DNA of 64,000 nt. Source: Sodalis sp. Psp (lineage in GTDB: Bacteria; Pseudomonadota; Gammaproteobacteria; Enterobacterales; Enterobacteriaceae). The DNA lies in NCBI GenBank assembly GCA_024648745.1, contig JAHCVB010000003.1, positions 1 through 64,000 of the forward strand, written 5' to 3'. Below the pieces are notes generated by a model. It had not been told where the DNA came from. It did not search any database and saw only the letters and a program-made list of their open reading frames with translations. Positions 47,477-57,191 of the stretch are shown in pieces; within the stretch, counting starts at the first letter, position 1; every line of letters starts with the position of its first letter. The position numbers were made by a program, and so were the translations under genes.

Positions 47477-50400
47477 ATGTTTACTGTATATCATTCCAAT
47501 CAACTGGATGTGTTGAAGACCCTGGTCGCCACGATGATTGCAGGACGACCGCTGCGTGATCCATTCCAGCCTGAAGTGATTTTGGTGCAAAGTAATGGCA
47601 TGGCGCAGTGGATTCAGGTATCTCTAGCGTCAAAATTCAGCATTGCGGCTAATATCAAGTTTTCTCTGCCAGCCAGCTTTATCTGGCAGATGTTTACTCG
47701 CGTCTTACCTGATATTCCTGCTGAAAGCGCTTTTGCAAAATCAGCGATGACGTGGCGACTAATGAAACTACTGCCGTGCTTGTGCCATCGGTCAGATTTC
47801 GCGGTAATTGGCGCCTATTTGCGCAATGACGCCAATAAGCGGAAATGCTTCCAGCTAGCTGTCCAAATGGCGGATCTGTTTAATCAATATCTGATCTTTC
47901 GTCCCGACTGGTTGGAAAGTTGGCAGAGTGGCGAAGCTATCACTGAACTGGGAGAGGCTCAGCACTGGCAAGCTTCGCTGTGGCGAGCGTTGATAGTGGA
48001 AACGGAGCGGGCAGGTCAACCACTGTGGCACAGGGCTAATCTTTATCAGCGTTTTATTCAAACCTTGACACAGAGCCAGACGCGGCCACCGGGGTTGCCA
48101 GACAGGGTGTTTGTTTTCGGTATCCCCGCTTTGTCTCTGACCTACCTGCAAGCGCTAGGCCGCCATATCGACATTCATCTGCTGTTTATCAATCCCTGTC
48201 GTTATTATTGGGGAAATATCTGTGATCACGATTTTCTCACACGGTTGTTGCACCGTAGTCGCCGTCACTATAAACAACAGAAAGATCGGACGCTATTCCG
48301 GTTGCCTGCGCAGGCTGACGCGTTATTTGATGAACAAGGCGAGCAGCAAATAAGCAACCCTCTGCTAGCATCATGGGGCAAGCAGGGGCGAGATAATCTC
48401 TATATGCTGGCGCAGCTAGAAGATGTTCAAGAAGTAGACGCATTCGTCGAGCCGACAGGGAGCTGCCTGCTTAGCCTGATACAACGCGATATTTTGGAGC
48501 TTGAAGATCACGCAGTAATTAGTCTAACCCAGGCAGCCAGAGAGCATAATGAACGAAAGCGCCCGTTGCAGCCAAACGATCGTTCTTTAAGCCTACATGT
48601 TTGCCACAGTCCATACCGGGAGGTGGAAGTCCTGCACGACAGTCTACTGGCGATGTTTTCAGAAGATCCGACGTTGCGTCCGCGGGACGTGATCGTGATG
48701 GTGGCGGATGTCGATCGTTACACACCGGCGATCAAGGCTGTGTTCGGCAATGTTGGTAGGGAGCGCCATTTGCCTTTCGCTATTTCTGACAGTCGGGTGC
48801 GGCATATTCATCCAGTACTGCCGGCATTCCTCAGTTTGCTGGATCTGCCTCGTAGTCGGTTTGCTGCCGAACAAGTTTTAGCGTTATTGGAGGTGCCGGC
48901 ACTAGCAGCTCGTTTCACCATTAACGAGCAGGGACTTCAACTGCTACGCCATTGGGTGGCAGAATCTGGTATTCGCTGGGGATTAGATGATGACATGCTG
49001 CGCGAACTGATGCTGCCAGCCACTAGTCAACATACCTGGCAGTTCGGTCTGACTCGCATGCTACTGGGGTACGCTATGGACAGCCAGAGCGGTGATTGGC
49101 AAGGCATTTTACCTTACGATGAATCCAGCGGTTTAATAGCTAGCCTAGCAGGCCATCTGGCGGAATTTTTGATGAAGTTGCGCTACTGGCGCAACCAGCT
49201 TGCTCAGCCTCGTTATCTGAACACATGGCTGACCTGTGCCCGTGAAATGATAGATGACTTCTTTGCGCCCGACGCTGAAGCTCAGGCAGCTTTGGCACTG
49301 CTGGAAAACCACTGGCAGAAAATGTTACAATGTGGTTTGGCGGTGGGATACAATCAAACGGTGTCGGTGACTCTGTTGCACGATGCATTGAGTGCCCGAC
49401 TGGATAAGGAACGGGTCAGTCAGCGTTTTTTAACTGGGTCAATCAACTTTTGCACCCTGACACCAATGCGATCCATCCCATTCCGAGTAGTCTGCCTGTT
49501 AGGTATGAACGACGGTGTTTACCCACGTACACTATCGCCAGTTGGATTCGACCTGATAACGCAGCAGCCCAGGCGAGGTGATCGCAACAGGCGAGATGAT
49601 GATCGCTATCTTTTTTTAGAAGCCCTACTGTCGGCGCAACATCGACTGTACATCAGCTTTATTGGGCGCTCTATACAAGACAACACTCCATGCTACCCAT
49701 CTACGTTGGTGAGCGAGCTTTGTTGTTACATTTCACAGAGTTTTTATCTGCTTGGTGACGAGGACGCCGATGCTGAAACTAGTGCCGACCGTGTGTATAA
49801 ACATTTATGGCAGTGGCATAGCCGCATGCCTTTTGCGTTGGAAAACTTTCTGCCTGGCAAAGCAATACAAAGCTTCGCGAGCGAATGGCTACCGGCTGCT
49901 CGCGCTGAAGGAAAACCGTATCCGAATTTTGTCAGCCCTCTGACAGTACTATCCAGCGAGGCGCTGTCGCTCGATGATATGCGTCAATTTTACAGTCATT
50001 CAGTTTGCGCCTGGTTTCAACAGAGGCTGGCGGTTTCATTCCGTCAGACGCTGCTGGAACTGTCGGCGAACGAACCCTTTGTTATTGACAGTTTAACTTG
50101 CTACCAGATTAATAGCCGGATTGTGAACGCTTTAATTAATGAGCAGAGCACTAATTATCTGTTTCGCCAGGCACGCGCTGCCGGTTTGCTACCCTTTGGT
50201 GCTTTCGGCGAACTATACTGGATCAAACAATGCCAGGAGATGTCAGTACTTGCGAAGCAGGTGCGAATGTACCGTCTGCCACATAATCAGAATCTGGAAG
50301 TTTATCTGACACTGGATAACATAACACTTTTTGGATGGTTATCACAAGTTCAGGAAAATGGTCTGCTGCGCTGGCGTCCAGGCTACCTATCGGAGAAGGA

Positions 50401-50872
50401 CGGTCTGTTGCTGTGGTTGGAGCACCTAGTCTACTGCGCAATAGGTGGCAAGGGCGAGAGCTGGATGTTAGGCACGCGTGGCGAATGGCATTTCCCGCCG
50501 CTACCTGCTAATCAGGCAAAAACATTTTTGCTTTCTCTGGTGTCTGATTACTATCAGGGAATGGTATCACCGTTATTGTTGCTAAACCGTTCGGGAGGGG
50601 CATGGTTGAGCCATTGTTTTGACTGGAAAACGCAAAGTATTGATTGGGATGAGACTCGACAGCAACAGGCACGTGACAAACTCATCCAGGCCTGGCAGGG
50701 GGATGGGTTTATCCCCGGAGAAGGCAATGATCCTTACGTGAAACGGCTAATTCAGCAGCTAGATCAACAACATATTGATGAAATTATTGTCGCAGCAGAA
50801 CGTTTTTTGCTGCCACCCTTTAAGTTTAACTTGGCAAAAAATAAGCCGGCACGTCACAAAAGAAAATCCTGA
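47477..50872 (+). CDS. recC: exodeoxyribonuclease V subunit gamma (RecC)
   Basis: RecC is the Chi-recognising scaffold of the RecBCD helicase-nuclease that repairs double-strand breaks. The product has 1131 residues (E. coli 1122) and is collinear throughout. The opening MFTVYHSNQLDVL follows AGGAG. Conserved blocks include VILVQSNGMAQWIQ, HVCHSPYREVEVLHD, PMRSIPFRVVCLLGMNDGVYPR and RRDDDRYLFLEAL. The gene is intact. ptrA, which lies between recC and recB in E. coli, is deleted. Confidence 0.97.
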   Translation: MFTVYHSNQLDVLKTLVATMIAGRPLRDPFQPEVILVQSNGMAQWIQVSLASKFSIAANIKFSLPASFIWQMFTRVLPDIPAESAFAKSAMTWRLMKLLPCLCHRSDFAVIGAYLRNDANKRKCFQLAVQMADLFNQYLIFRPDWLESWQSGEAITELGEAQHWQASLWRALIVETERAGQPLWHRANLYQRFIQTLTQSQTRPPGLPDRVFVFGIPALSLTYLQALGRHIDIHLLFINPCRYYWGNICDHDFLTRLLHRSRRHYKQQKDRTLFRLPAQADALFDEQGEQQISNPLLASWGKQGRDNLYMLAQLEDVQEVDAFVEPTGSCLLSLIQRDILELEDHAVISLTQAAREHNERKRPLQPNDRSLSLHVCHSPYREVEVLHDSLLAMFSEDPTLRPRDVIVMVADVDRYTPAIKAVFGNVGRERHLPFAISDSRVRHIHPVLPAFLSLLDLPRSRFAAEQVLALLEVPALAARFTINEQGLQLLRHWVAESGIRWGLDDDMLRELMLPATSQHTWQFGLTRMLLGYAMDSQSGDWQGILPYDESSGLIASLAGHLAEFLMKLRYWRNQLAQPRYLNTWLTCAREMIDDFFAPDAEAQAALALLENHWQKMLQCGLAVGYNQTVSVTLLHDALSARLDKERVSQRFLTGSINFCTLTPMRSIPFRVVCLLGMNDGVYPRTLSPVGFDLITQQPRRGDRNRRDDDRYLFLEALLSAQHRLYISFIGRSIQDNTPCYPSTLVSELCCYISQSFYLLGDEDADAETSADRVYKHLWQWHSRMPFALENFLPGKAIQSFASEWLPAARAEGKPYPNFVSPLTVLSSEALSLDDMRQFYSHSVCAWFQQRLAVSFRQTLLELSANEPFVIDSLTCYQINSRIVNALINEQSTNYLFRQARAAGLLPFGAFGELYWIKQCQEMSVLAKQVRMYRLPHNQNLEVYLTLDNITLFGWLSQVQENGLLRWRPGYLSEKDGLLLWLEHLVYCAIGGKGESWMLGTRGEWHFPPLPANQAKTFLLSLVSDYYQGMVSPLLLLNRSGGAWLSHCFDWKTQSIDWDETRQQQARDKLIQAWQGDGFIPGEGNDPYVKRLIQQLDQQHIDEIIVAAERFLLPPFKFNLAKNKPARHKRKS

Positions 50873-51208
50873 GTTAGGTATCCCGACGATGAAGGAGATC
50901 TCTGACTGCTAGAGCTTGTGTGTTTTAAAAAATTAGAGACAAAAATCTGCAAGACAGGGCTATTAAAATTCTATACGCGCCGCCTGTTTGCTATGGTTAA
51001 ACTAGAGCCAACTGAGCGACTAACTGCTAGCAAACAGTTACCAAATAGTGGTAAAATTGGTATTGCTATCTTACTTAGATATTTAGTATTTTACTATAAG
51101 TTATTAAGCTATGATTATGATAATTATATCTAACATATCAATTTGGATTTTATCCTCCCATATTTCAGCCTAAAATAGGCGCTGTCGGCAAAAAAGATAC
51201 TGATTGCG
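50873..51208. other. recC-recB gap at the site of deleted ptrA
   Basis: In E. coli the 2.9-kb protease III gene ptrA separates recC and recB. Here 336 AT-rich bases remain, with no readable PtrA fragment. A 71-codon open frame (50918-51133) has no similarity and is not called. It presumably carries the recB translation signals. Confidence 0.55.
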
Positions 51209-54200
51209 TTGACTATTGCTCAGAACCTTAATCCGTTGACATTGCCACTGAAGGGTGTTCGTCTGATCGAAGCCTCAGCGGGAACCGGAAAAACCTATAC
51301 CTTGTCGGTGCTCTATTTACGCTTGTTGCTTGGACTGGGCGGCGAAGCCGCGTATTCACGACCGCTGAACGTGAGAGAAATTTTGGTGGTCACTTTTACC
51401 GAAGTGGCCACTGAAGAACTGCGCAGCCGCATACGGGAGAGTATTCACCGCCTACGTCTAGCTTGCATACGCGGGAAGATCGATGATCCGCTATTAGCAG
51501 TTTTGTTGATGCAGTTGGATACTCACCGCTTGGCCGCCTTGCGCTTACTGGCCGCAGAGCGGCAGATGGACGAAGCGGCAATTTATACTATTCATGGCTT
51601 TTGTCAACGCATGCTCAACCACAGCGCCATGAGTTCCGACATGTTATTTCAACAAACTCTGTTGGAAGATGAAATGTTCTTGTGGCGACAGGTAAGTGCG
51701 GACTTCTGGCGTCGCCATTGCTATCCGTTGCCGGTAGAAGTTGCGCGCATGGTACAGCAGTACTGGGACGGTCCGGAAAAGCTGTTGGCTGAACTACTAC
51801 CGTATCTGCAGGGTGAGCCACCGACAGTGCGCAACCCCCCTGATCCCACTGAGTCAATTTTACAACGGCACGCTCGCATTATCGCAAGCATAGACGATCT
51901 GAAACAGCAGTGGCGCACGTCGGCAGCGGAGCTTCGGGGGATACTTGAACTCCATAACGTCGATCGTCGAGTTTACAATAGCAAGAATTTACCATTCTGG
52001 TTGGAGAAAATCGGCCAGTGGGCCAGTCAATCCACTGCAGATTACCAAGTGCCTAAGGAGTTAGAACGTTTTAAAAGTTCAGTATTAGCGGACAAAACCG
52101 TTACCGGCGCACCTCCCCGCCATACCTTATTTGAGGCGGTGGAAGCCTTTTATCAACAAAGGTTGTCACTGCGTAAGTTGATATTTGTGATGGCAATGGA
52201 AGAAATGCGCCAAACTCTGAAGCAGGAAAAACAGCGGCGAGCAGAGTTGGGATTCGACGATCTTCTCAGTCGCTTTGACCTGGCACTGGCTGGAGACGGA
52301 GGCGAGGCGCTGGCTGCGTCAGTGCTCAGACGCTATCCAGTGGCGATGATCGATGAATTCCAAGATACCGATCCACAACAATATCGCATTTTTCGCCGAA
52401 TTTACGGCAGCCAGCTCGACTGTGGGCTACTGCTGATAGGCGACCCGAAACAGGCGATTTACGCGTTTCGTGGTGCGGATATTTTTACTTATATGCGCGC
52501 TAGAATGGAAGTGGATGCTCACTATACCTTGGATACTAATTGGCGCTCTGCGCCAAGCATGATCAATGCAGTTAATCAGTTGTTTCAATGCCTGCCTGCA
52601 CCGTTTATTTTCGGCGAAATTCCTTTTTTTCCGGTAATTGCATCAGAGAACAATGCTAAGCTGCGGCTAGTAGTGGTGCAGCCGCAACCAGCTCTGCGTG
52701 TCTGGTTACAACCGGGCGAAAGTGTGGGAGTTAGTGAATACAAAAAATTTATGGCACACCAGTGCGCCGCCACCATCAGCGATTGGCTCGGTGCTGCACG
52801 AGAGGGAAAAGCCTGGCTGGAAGGGAATCAGAACCAGACACCATTGCAAGCATCTGATATCGCGGTGCTGGTGCGCAACCGCACCGAGGCGGAGTTGATT
52901 CGCGACGCGCTAGCGGCGCTGCTGATACCAGCAGTCTATCTCTCCAGCCGAGATAGCGTATTTGAGATGCCAGAAGCGCGCGAACTACTGTGGATCTTGC
53001 AGGGGGTATTGACACCTGAGCAGGATAACACTCTACGATGTGCACTGGTCACCAGTCTGTTAGGTTTTGACGCTTCTGCCATCGACGCAATGAATAATGA
53101 TGAACAGCGCTGGGAGCAGCAAGTTGAAATGTTCGCTGGTTACCGTAATTGCTGGCAACAACATGGCGTATTACCAATGCTGCATCAAATGATAATGCAC
53201 TATCGCATTGCGGAGACTCTGTTAGCCACCAGGGGCGGTGAGCGGCGGCTGACCAACTTGCTGCATCTGGGGGAGCTGCTTCAGGATGCCTCGGTACAGC
53301 TGGAAAGTAAATTTGCTCTGGTGCGTTGGCTGGAGCTACAGATTAAATCTCCTAATCCTCAAGTGGCAAATCAGCAGTTGCGGCTAGAGAGTGATCGTCA
53401 TTTGGTGCAGATTATCACTGTGCACAAATCCAAAGGACTGGAGTTCCCGCTGGTATTTCTGCCGTTTGTTGCAGATTTCCGCCCACAAAAACGGCCGCTG
53501 TTTCATGATCGCGAGACATATCAGACCTGGCTGGATCTTAGTGCAGTACAGGAAAGTATGCAGCTGGCAGAGGAGGAGCGGTTGGCAGAAGACTTGCGTC
53601 TGCTGTATGTAGCAGTGACGAGATCCATCTATCATTGCAGTATCGGCATCGCACCACTGTGTCGCGACAGTCGTAAAAAAATTGGCGTCAGCGATCTACA
53701 TCTGAGTGCGATCGGCTATTTAATCCAACAAGGCCAAAAAGGGAATGCTAACCTACTGCGTACACAGTTAGGAGCGTTGACTGCACGCGCTGGTGGAGAT
53801 ATCACTCTATGTGAGACATTTGCCGCGCCAGAACAGCCACTGGCGCCAGAACAGCCACTGGCGCCAGAACAGCCACTGAGCGCCCGGGATTGGCCCGTAC
53901 CACCGTGTGATCTGTGGTGCATAACTAGTTATACTAGCTTACAGCAATACGGCATCTCAGCGATGATGGATCTACAACCGAAACTGAATGTAGATACAGT
54001 AGGAGAAAGTGAGCACCTGAAAATACAACAACTAACTCCGCATACTTTTTATCGAGGAGCCACGGCCGGGACGTTTTTGCATAGCCTACTTGAGACTTTG
54101 GATTTCAGCAAGCCTCTGGAACCCCAGTGGCTACGCGATCAGCTGGCGCAACAGGGGATTGGTGAAGTCTGGCTGCCAGTGATCACTAACTGGGTAGGAA

Positions 54201-54751
54201 ATATCATTACAATACCCTTAGAGGGTGAGTCACTGTTTCTTTCGTGCCTCGAGACCGAGAACCGACACGCTGAATTTCAGTTTTATCTGTCCATTGACGT
54301 TGCAGTGAAGGCACGTGATCTGGATCAGCTCTGCAAGCACTATGATCCGTTGTCCGCGTGCTGTCCGCCGCTGGATTTCCCGCAGATTAAGGGGATGTTA
54401 AAAGGATCTATTGATCTGGTTTTCCGCTGGCAAAATCGTTACTATCTACTAGATTATAAGTCCAACTGGCTGGGAGAAGATAGCACCGCTTATACCCAAC
54501 CAATGATGGAACGGGCTATGATCGCCCATCGCTATGATCTACAGTATCAGCTTTATACTCTGGCGCTGCACCGCTTTTTGCGACACCGTCTAGTAGATTA
54601 TGATTATGAACACGATTTTGGTGGAGTTTTTTATCTATTTCTGCGCGGCATCGATTCAACACAGTCAGACAAAGGTATTTACCGATGTCGGCCGAAGGTA
54701 ACATTAATCGATGGGATTGATACCTTATTTACCGGTGCCACGCAAGCGTAA
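51209..54751 (+). CDS. recB: exodeoxyribonuclease V subunit beta (RecB), with repeat-expanded linker
   Basis: RecB is the 3'-5' helicase and the nuclease of RecBCD. The 1180 residues equal E. coli. Walker A is EASAGTGKTYT, the Walker B region is MIDEFQDTDPQQY, and VHKSKGLEFPLVFLP is helicase motif V. The C-terminal nuclease site is intact, with GSIDLVFRW, LLDYKSNWLGED and the QLYTLALHR helix. No ATG lies near the alignable start. TTG 51209 is the best candidate, with a CTG or ATT just upstream in frame, and no clear Shine-Dalgarno sequence. The helicase-nuclease linker holds a triplicated 18-bp unit. recD follows 11 bases downstream. Confidence 0.95.
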   Translation: MTIAQNLNPLTLPLKGVRLIEASAGTGKTYTLSVLYLRLLLGLGGEAAYSRPLNVREILVVTFTEVATEELRSRIRESIHRLRLACIRGKIDDPLLAVLLMQLDTHRLAALRLLAAERQMDEAAIYTIHGFCQRMLNHSAMSSDMLFQQTLLEDEMFLWRQVSADFWRRHCYPLPVEVARMVQQYWDGPEKLLAELLPYLQGEPPTVRNPPDPTESILQRHARIIASIDDLKQQWRTSAAELRGILELHNVDRRVYNSKNLPFWLEKIGQWASQSTADYQVPKELERFKSSVLADKTVTGAPPRHTLFEAVEAFYQQRLSLRKLIFVMAMEEMRQTLKQEKQRRAELGFDDLLSRFDLALAGDGGEALAASVLRRYPVAMIDEFQDTDPQQYRIFRRIYGSQLDCGLLLIGDPKQAIYAFRGADIFTYMRARMEVDAHYTLDTNWRSAPSMINAVNQLFQCLPAPFIFGEIPFFPVIASENNAKLRLVVVQPQPALRVWLQPGESVGVSEYKKFMAHQCAATISDWLGAAREGKAWLEGNQNQTPLQASDIAVLVRNRTEAELIRDALAALLIPAVYLSSRDSVFEMPEARELLWILQGVLTPEQDNTLRCALVTSLLGFDASAIDAMNNDEQRWEQQVEMFAGYRNCWQQHGVLPMLHQMIMHYRIAETLLATRGGERRLTNLLHLGELLQDASVQLESKFALVRWLELQIKSPNPQVANQQLRLESDRHLVQIITVHKSKGLEFPLVFLPFVADFRPQKRPLFHDRETYQTWLDLSAVQESMQLAEEERLAEDLRLLYVAVTRSIYHCSIGIAPLCRDSRKKIGVSDLHLSAIGYLIQQGQKGNANLLRTQLGALTARAGGDITLCETFAAPEQPLAPEQPLAPEQPLSARDWPVPPCDLWCITSYTSLQQYGISAMMDLQPKLNVDTVGESEHLKIQQLTPHTFYRGATAGTFLHSLLETLDFSKPLEPQWLRDQLAQQGIGEVWLPVITNWVGNIITIPLEGESLFLSCLETENRHAEFQFYLSIDVAVKARDLDQLCKHYDPLSACCPPLDFPQIKGMLKGSIDLVFRWQNRYYLLDYKSNWLGEDSTAYTQPMMERAMIAHRYDLQYQLYTLALHRFLRHRLVDYDYEHDFGGVFYLFLRGIDSTQSDKGIYRCRPKVTLIDGIDTLFTGATQA
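53825..53878. repeat. three perfect 18-bp tandem repeats inside recB
   Basis: Three identical 18-bp units (53825-53842, 53843-53860, 53861-53878) encode APEQPL three times in frame. They fall in the flexible linker between the helicase part and the C-terminal nuclease domain of RecB. Perfect identity suggests recent slippage expansion tolerated by a linker. Confidence 0.93.
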
Positions 54752-54762
54752 TAAGGCTAGAG

Positions 54763-56619
54763 ATGGAAAATATTCTTACCGAGGCGCAACGATTGCGTCT
54801 GTGGCGACCATTAGATGTCCAGTTTGCTCGCATGCTAGCGACACCCGCTGAGCCGGCACTGTTGTTGGCCAGTGCCCATCTAAGCGCTACTGCCGGAGCT
54901 GGCCATGTGTGTTTGCCTTTAACACTGCTGACACCGGAGTGTCTATTTGATGGTAGTTTTCTTACGTTGGCGCAGAGGGCTTGGCAGCAGGCTGGTAGTC
55001 TTTCACCGGAGAAATGGCGGCAATTGCTCCTGGCATCACCAGCGGTTAGCGATGGCATGCGGCCGACACCGCTGGTACTGGATAATAATTGCCTCTATTT
55101 ACAGCGCATGTGGCGTTATGAATGCACGGTGGCACAATTCTTTAGCCAACAGCGGTCACCGATTAGTGACGATGAAGCTAGAATCGCCGAAGTGTTGAAA
55201 CACTATTTTCCTAGCGATGTCTCTAACATTGACTGGCAGAAAATCGCAGCGGCGGTCGCGATTACCCGTCCGGTGGCGCTAATTTCTGGCGGTCCGGGTA
55301 CCGGAAAGACTTCCACAGCGGCTAGGTTGTTGGCGGCTCTGTTGGCGTTGGACGACGGCGGTCAGTTGCGCATGATAATAACGGCTCCCACCGGCAAAGC
55401 AGTAACGCGCCTAAGTGAGGCTCTTGGCCTAGAGCTGCAACGACTGGGACTACCTGAAGAACAGAAACAGCGCCTGTCCCGTGAAGCGATGACTTTGCAT
55501 CGCTTACTTGGGGCGCATCCAAATAGCCAGCGCATGCGCTATCATCCCGGCAACTTGCTACATGTAGATGTCTTGATCGTTGATGAAGCGTCGATGGTAG
55601 ATTTACCGATGATGGCCAATATAATTAGAGCACTACCGCCGCAAGCACGAGTGATATTGCTAGGCGATCGCCACCAACTGTCGTCGGTAGAGGCCGGGGC
55701 AGTGCTAGGCGACGTTTGTCAGTTCGCCGAAGTAGGCTACAGCTCAGCGCGACGGGCGGAACTAGAGCGGCTAACAGGGTTTACGCTGCCTGCTGGCGGT
55801 GATGGCGATTACGGCGTCGCCGATAGCGTATGTTTACTGCGTAAAAACTACCGTTTTGACCAGAGCTCTGGCATTGGCCGACTGGCCAATGCGGTTAACT
55901 CTGGTGCTACCACGAGTGCACTGATGTTGCTAAATACCGGAACGGTGGATGTCAGCTTCGTGCAGTTGCATGAAGCGGCTGATTATCAGCATATGTTGAA
56001 TGGCTGCGTCGATGGTTACCGAGCTTATTTGCTTCGAGTGCTCAACAATGAGGCACCGGTCACTATTCTTGATGCTTTTAACCAATTCCGTTTACTGTGT
56101 GCGCTGCGAGAAGGGCCGTTTGGGGTTGCTGGCCTTAATAACCACATCGAACAGGCATTGAGTCGGGTTGGTTTGTTTTCACCCGGAAAAGTAGGCCGCA
56201 GTGCTGGTCGACCTGTGATGATTGTGCGTAGTATGCCGTCGCTGGGCCTGTATAATGGCGATATCGGCATCCTGTTGGTAGATGCTGCGCAGGTGCAGCG
56301 TGTATACTTTCTGCTGCCGGATCGCGCAACTAAAGCGGTCCCACTGAGTCGGCTACCGGAGCATGAAACGGCATTTGCGATGACAGTGCATAAATCCCAA
56401 GGATCAGAATTCAAGCATATCTCTCTGGTGTTGCCTAATCAGATTTTGCCAGTGTTGACGCGAGAACTACTATATACCGCAGTCACTCGGGCACGGGAGC
56501 ATTTGTCGGTTTACGCAACTAATGAGGTTGTACGGCATGCCATCACCACCAAAACCCAGCGGCGCAGCGGTCTTATCAGCCGGCTCGTTTCCGGCGGTGC
56601 TACGATCCATTCTCAGTAA
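54763..56619 (+). CDS. recD: exodeoxyribonuclease V subunit alpha (RecD)
   Basis: RecD is the 5'-3' helicase of RecBCD and controls the response to Chi. The product has 618 residues (E. coli 608). Walker A is ISGGPGTGKTSTAARLL, LIVDEASMVDLPMM is the Walker B region, LLGDRHQLSSVEAGAVLGD is motif III, and the last motifs are MTVHKSQGSEFKH and LYTAVTRAREHL. The N-terminal RecB-contacting domain is more divergent. With recC and recB it forms a complete, apparently functional set. The recB stop is 11 bases upstream. Confidence 0.97.
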   Translation: MENILTEAQRLRLWRPLDVQFARMLATPAEPALLLASAHLSATAGAGHVCLPLTLLTPECLFDGSFLTLAQRAWQQAGSLSPEKWRQLLLASPAVSDGMRPTPLVLDNNCLYLQRMWRYECTVAQFFSQQRSPISDDEARIAEVLKHYFPSDVSNIDWQKIAAAVAITRPVALISGGPGTGKTSTAARLLAALLALDDGGQLRMIITAPTGKAVTRLSEALGLELQRLGLPEEQKQRLSREAMTLHRLLGAHPNSQRMRYHPGNLLHVDVLIVDEASMVDLPMMANIIRALPPQARVILLGDRHQLSSVEAGAVLGDVCQFAEVGYSSARRAELERLTGFTLPAGGDGDYGVADSVCLLRKNYRFDQSSGIGRLANAVNSGATTSALMLLNTGTVDVSFVQLHEAADYQHMLNGCVDGYRAYLLRVLNNEAPVTILDAFNQFRLLCALREGPFGVAGLNNHIEQALSRVGLFSPGKVGRSAGRPVMIVRSMPSLGLYNGDIGILLVDAAQVQRVYFLLPDRATKAVPLSRLPEHETAFAMTVHKSQGSEFKHISLVLPNQILPVLTRELLYTAVTRAREHLSVYATNEVVRHAITTKTQRRSGLISRLVSGGATIHSQ

Positions 56620-56668
56620 GATCAATATTACTTGGCTGGTTTTCTACCTTAGACTAGCAATCGCCTTT

Positions 56669-57170
56669 TTACTGACCAAGACAGCCACACGACTTGAATG
56701 GCATAATAACACTATTCTCGCCAACAAAAATAGGGCAATAATTGAAATCACCGCTCACACATATTCCCTGTATTAAATATGTATCTTCCTTAATAGCATC
56801 TTCTTCAAACTCATCGGTAGTTAGCCTAAAAATATCTAATCGTAGCTGACTGGTGACCTGCGTCATCCTTTCTAGACTCGACGAGTCACTCATGAGAGCA
56901 TGCTTATGGTAAATTGATTTGAAATGGGCATCCACCTAGATATTATTGTTTAATGACCTGTATTTCTCTTCTTCACGATCTATACTTCACATGAATTATG
57001 ATGTGTATTTTTATTTTTTAACCCTGATTAGCACCAATTCATTACCATAAGGAGGCTTAGAAAGCCTGACCGAACTCCACCTATCCTGTGCTATTTCGAG
57101 ATGACAGTGGTCGGCGTTTTGATTAAAGTTTCTCTGTCATTGATAAACAATTAGCTTTTCTTATAATACA
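56669..57170 (-). pseudogene. argA: argA remnant (N-acetylglutamate synthase)
   Basis: The minus strand from 56935 reads IYHKHALMSDSSSLERMTQV and continues QLRLDIFRL. Farther on it reads IQGICVSGDFNYCPIFVGEN. These match ArgA ([48 protein letters not shown]). The N-terminal 80 and the C-terminal 280 residues are gone. argA lies between recD and amiC on the opposite strand in E. coli, exactly as here. Loss removes the first committed step of arginine synthesis. Confidence 0.82.
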
Positions 57171-57191
57171 CGTCTTAGTTCTCAGGGTGAC

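Noticed and set aside
53825..53878. Short tandem repeats as a CRISPR array
   Set aside because: The units are contiguous without spacers and are in frame inside recB; no cas gene is present.
56025..56414. 129-codon minus-strand open frame
   Set aside because: It lies wholly antisense within recD, whose motifs are intact.
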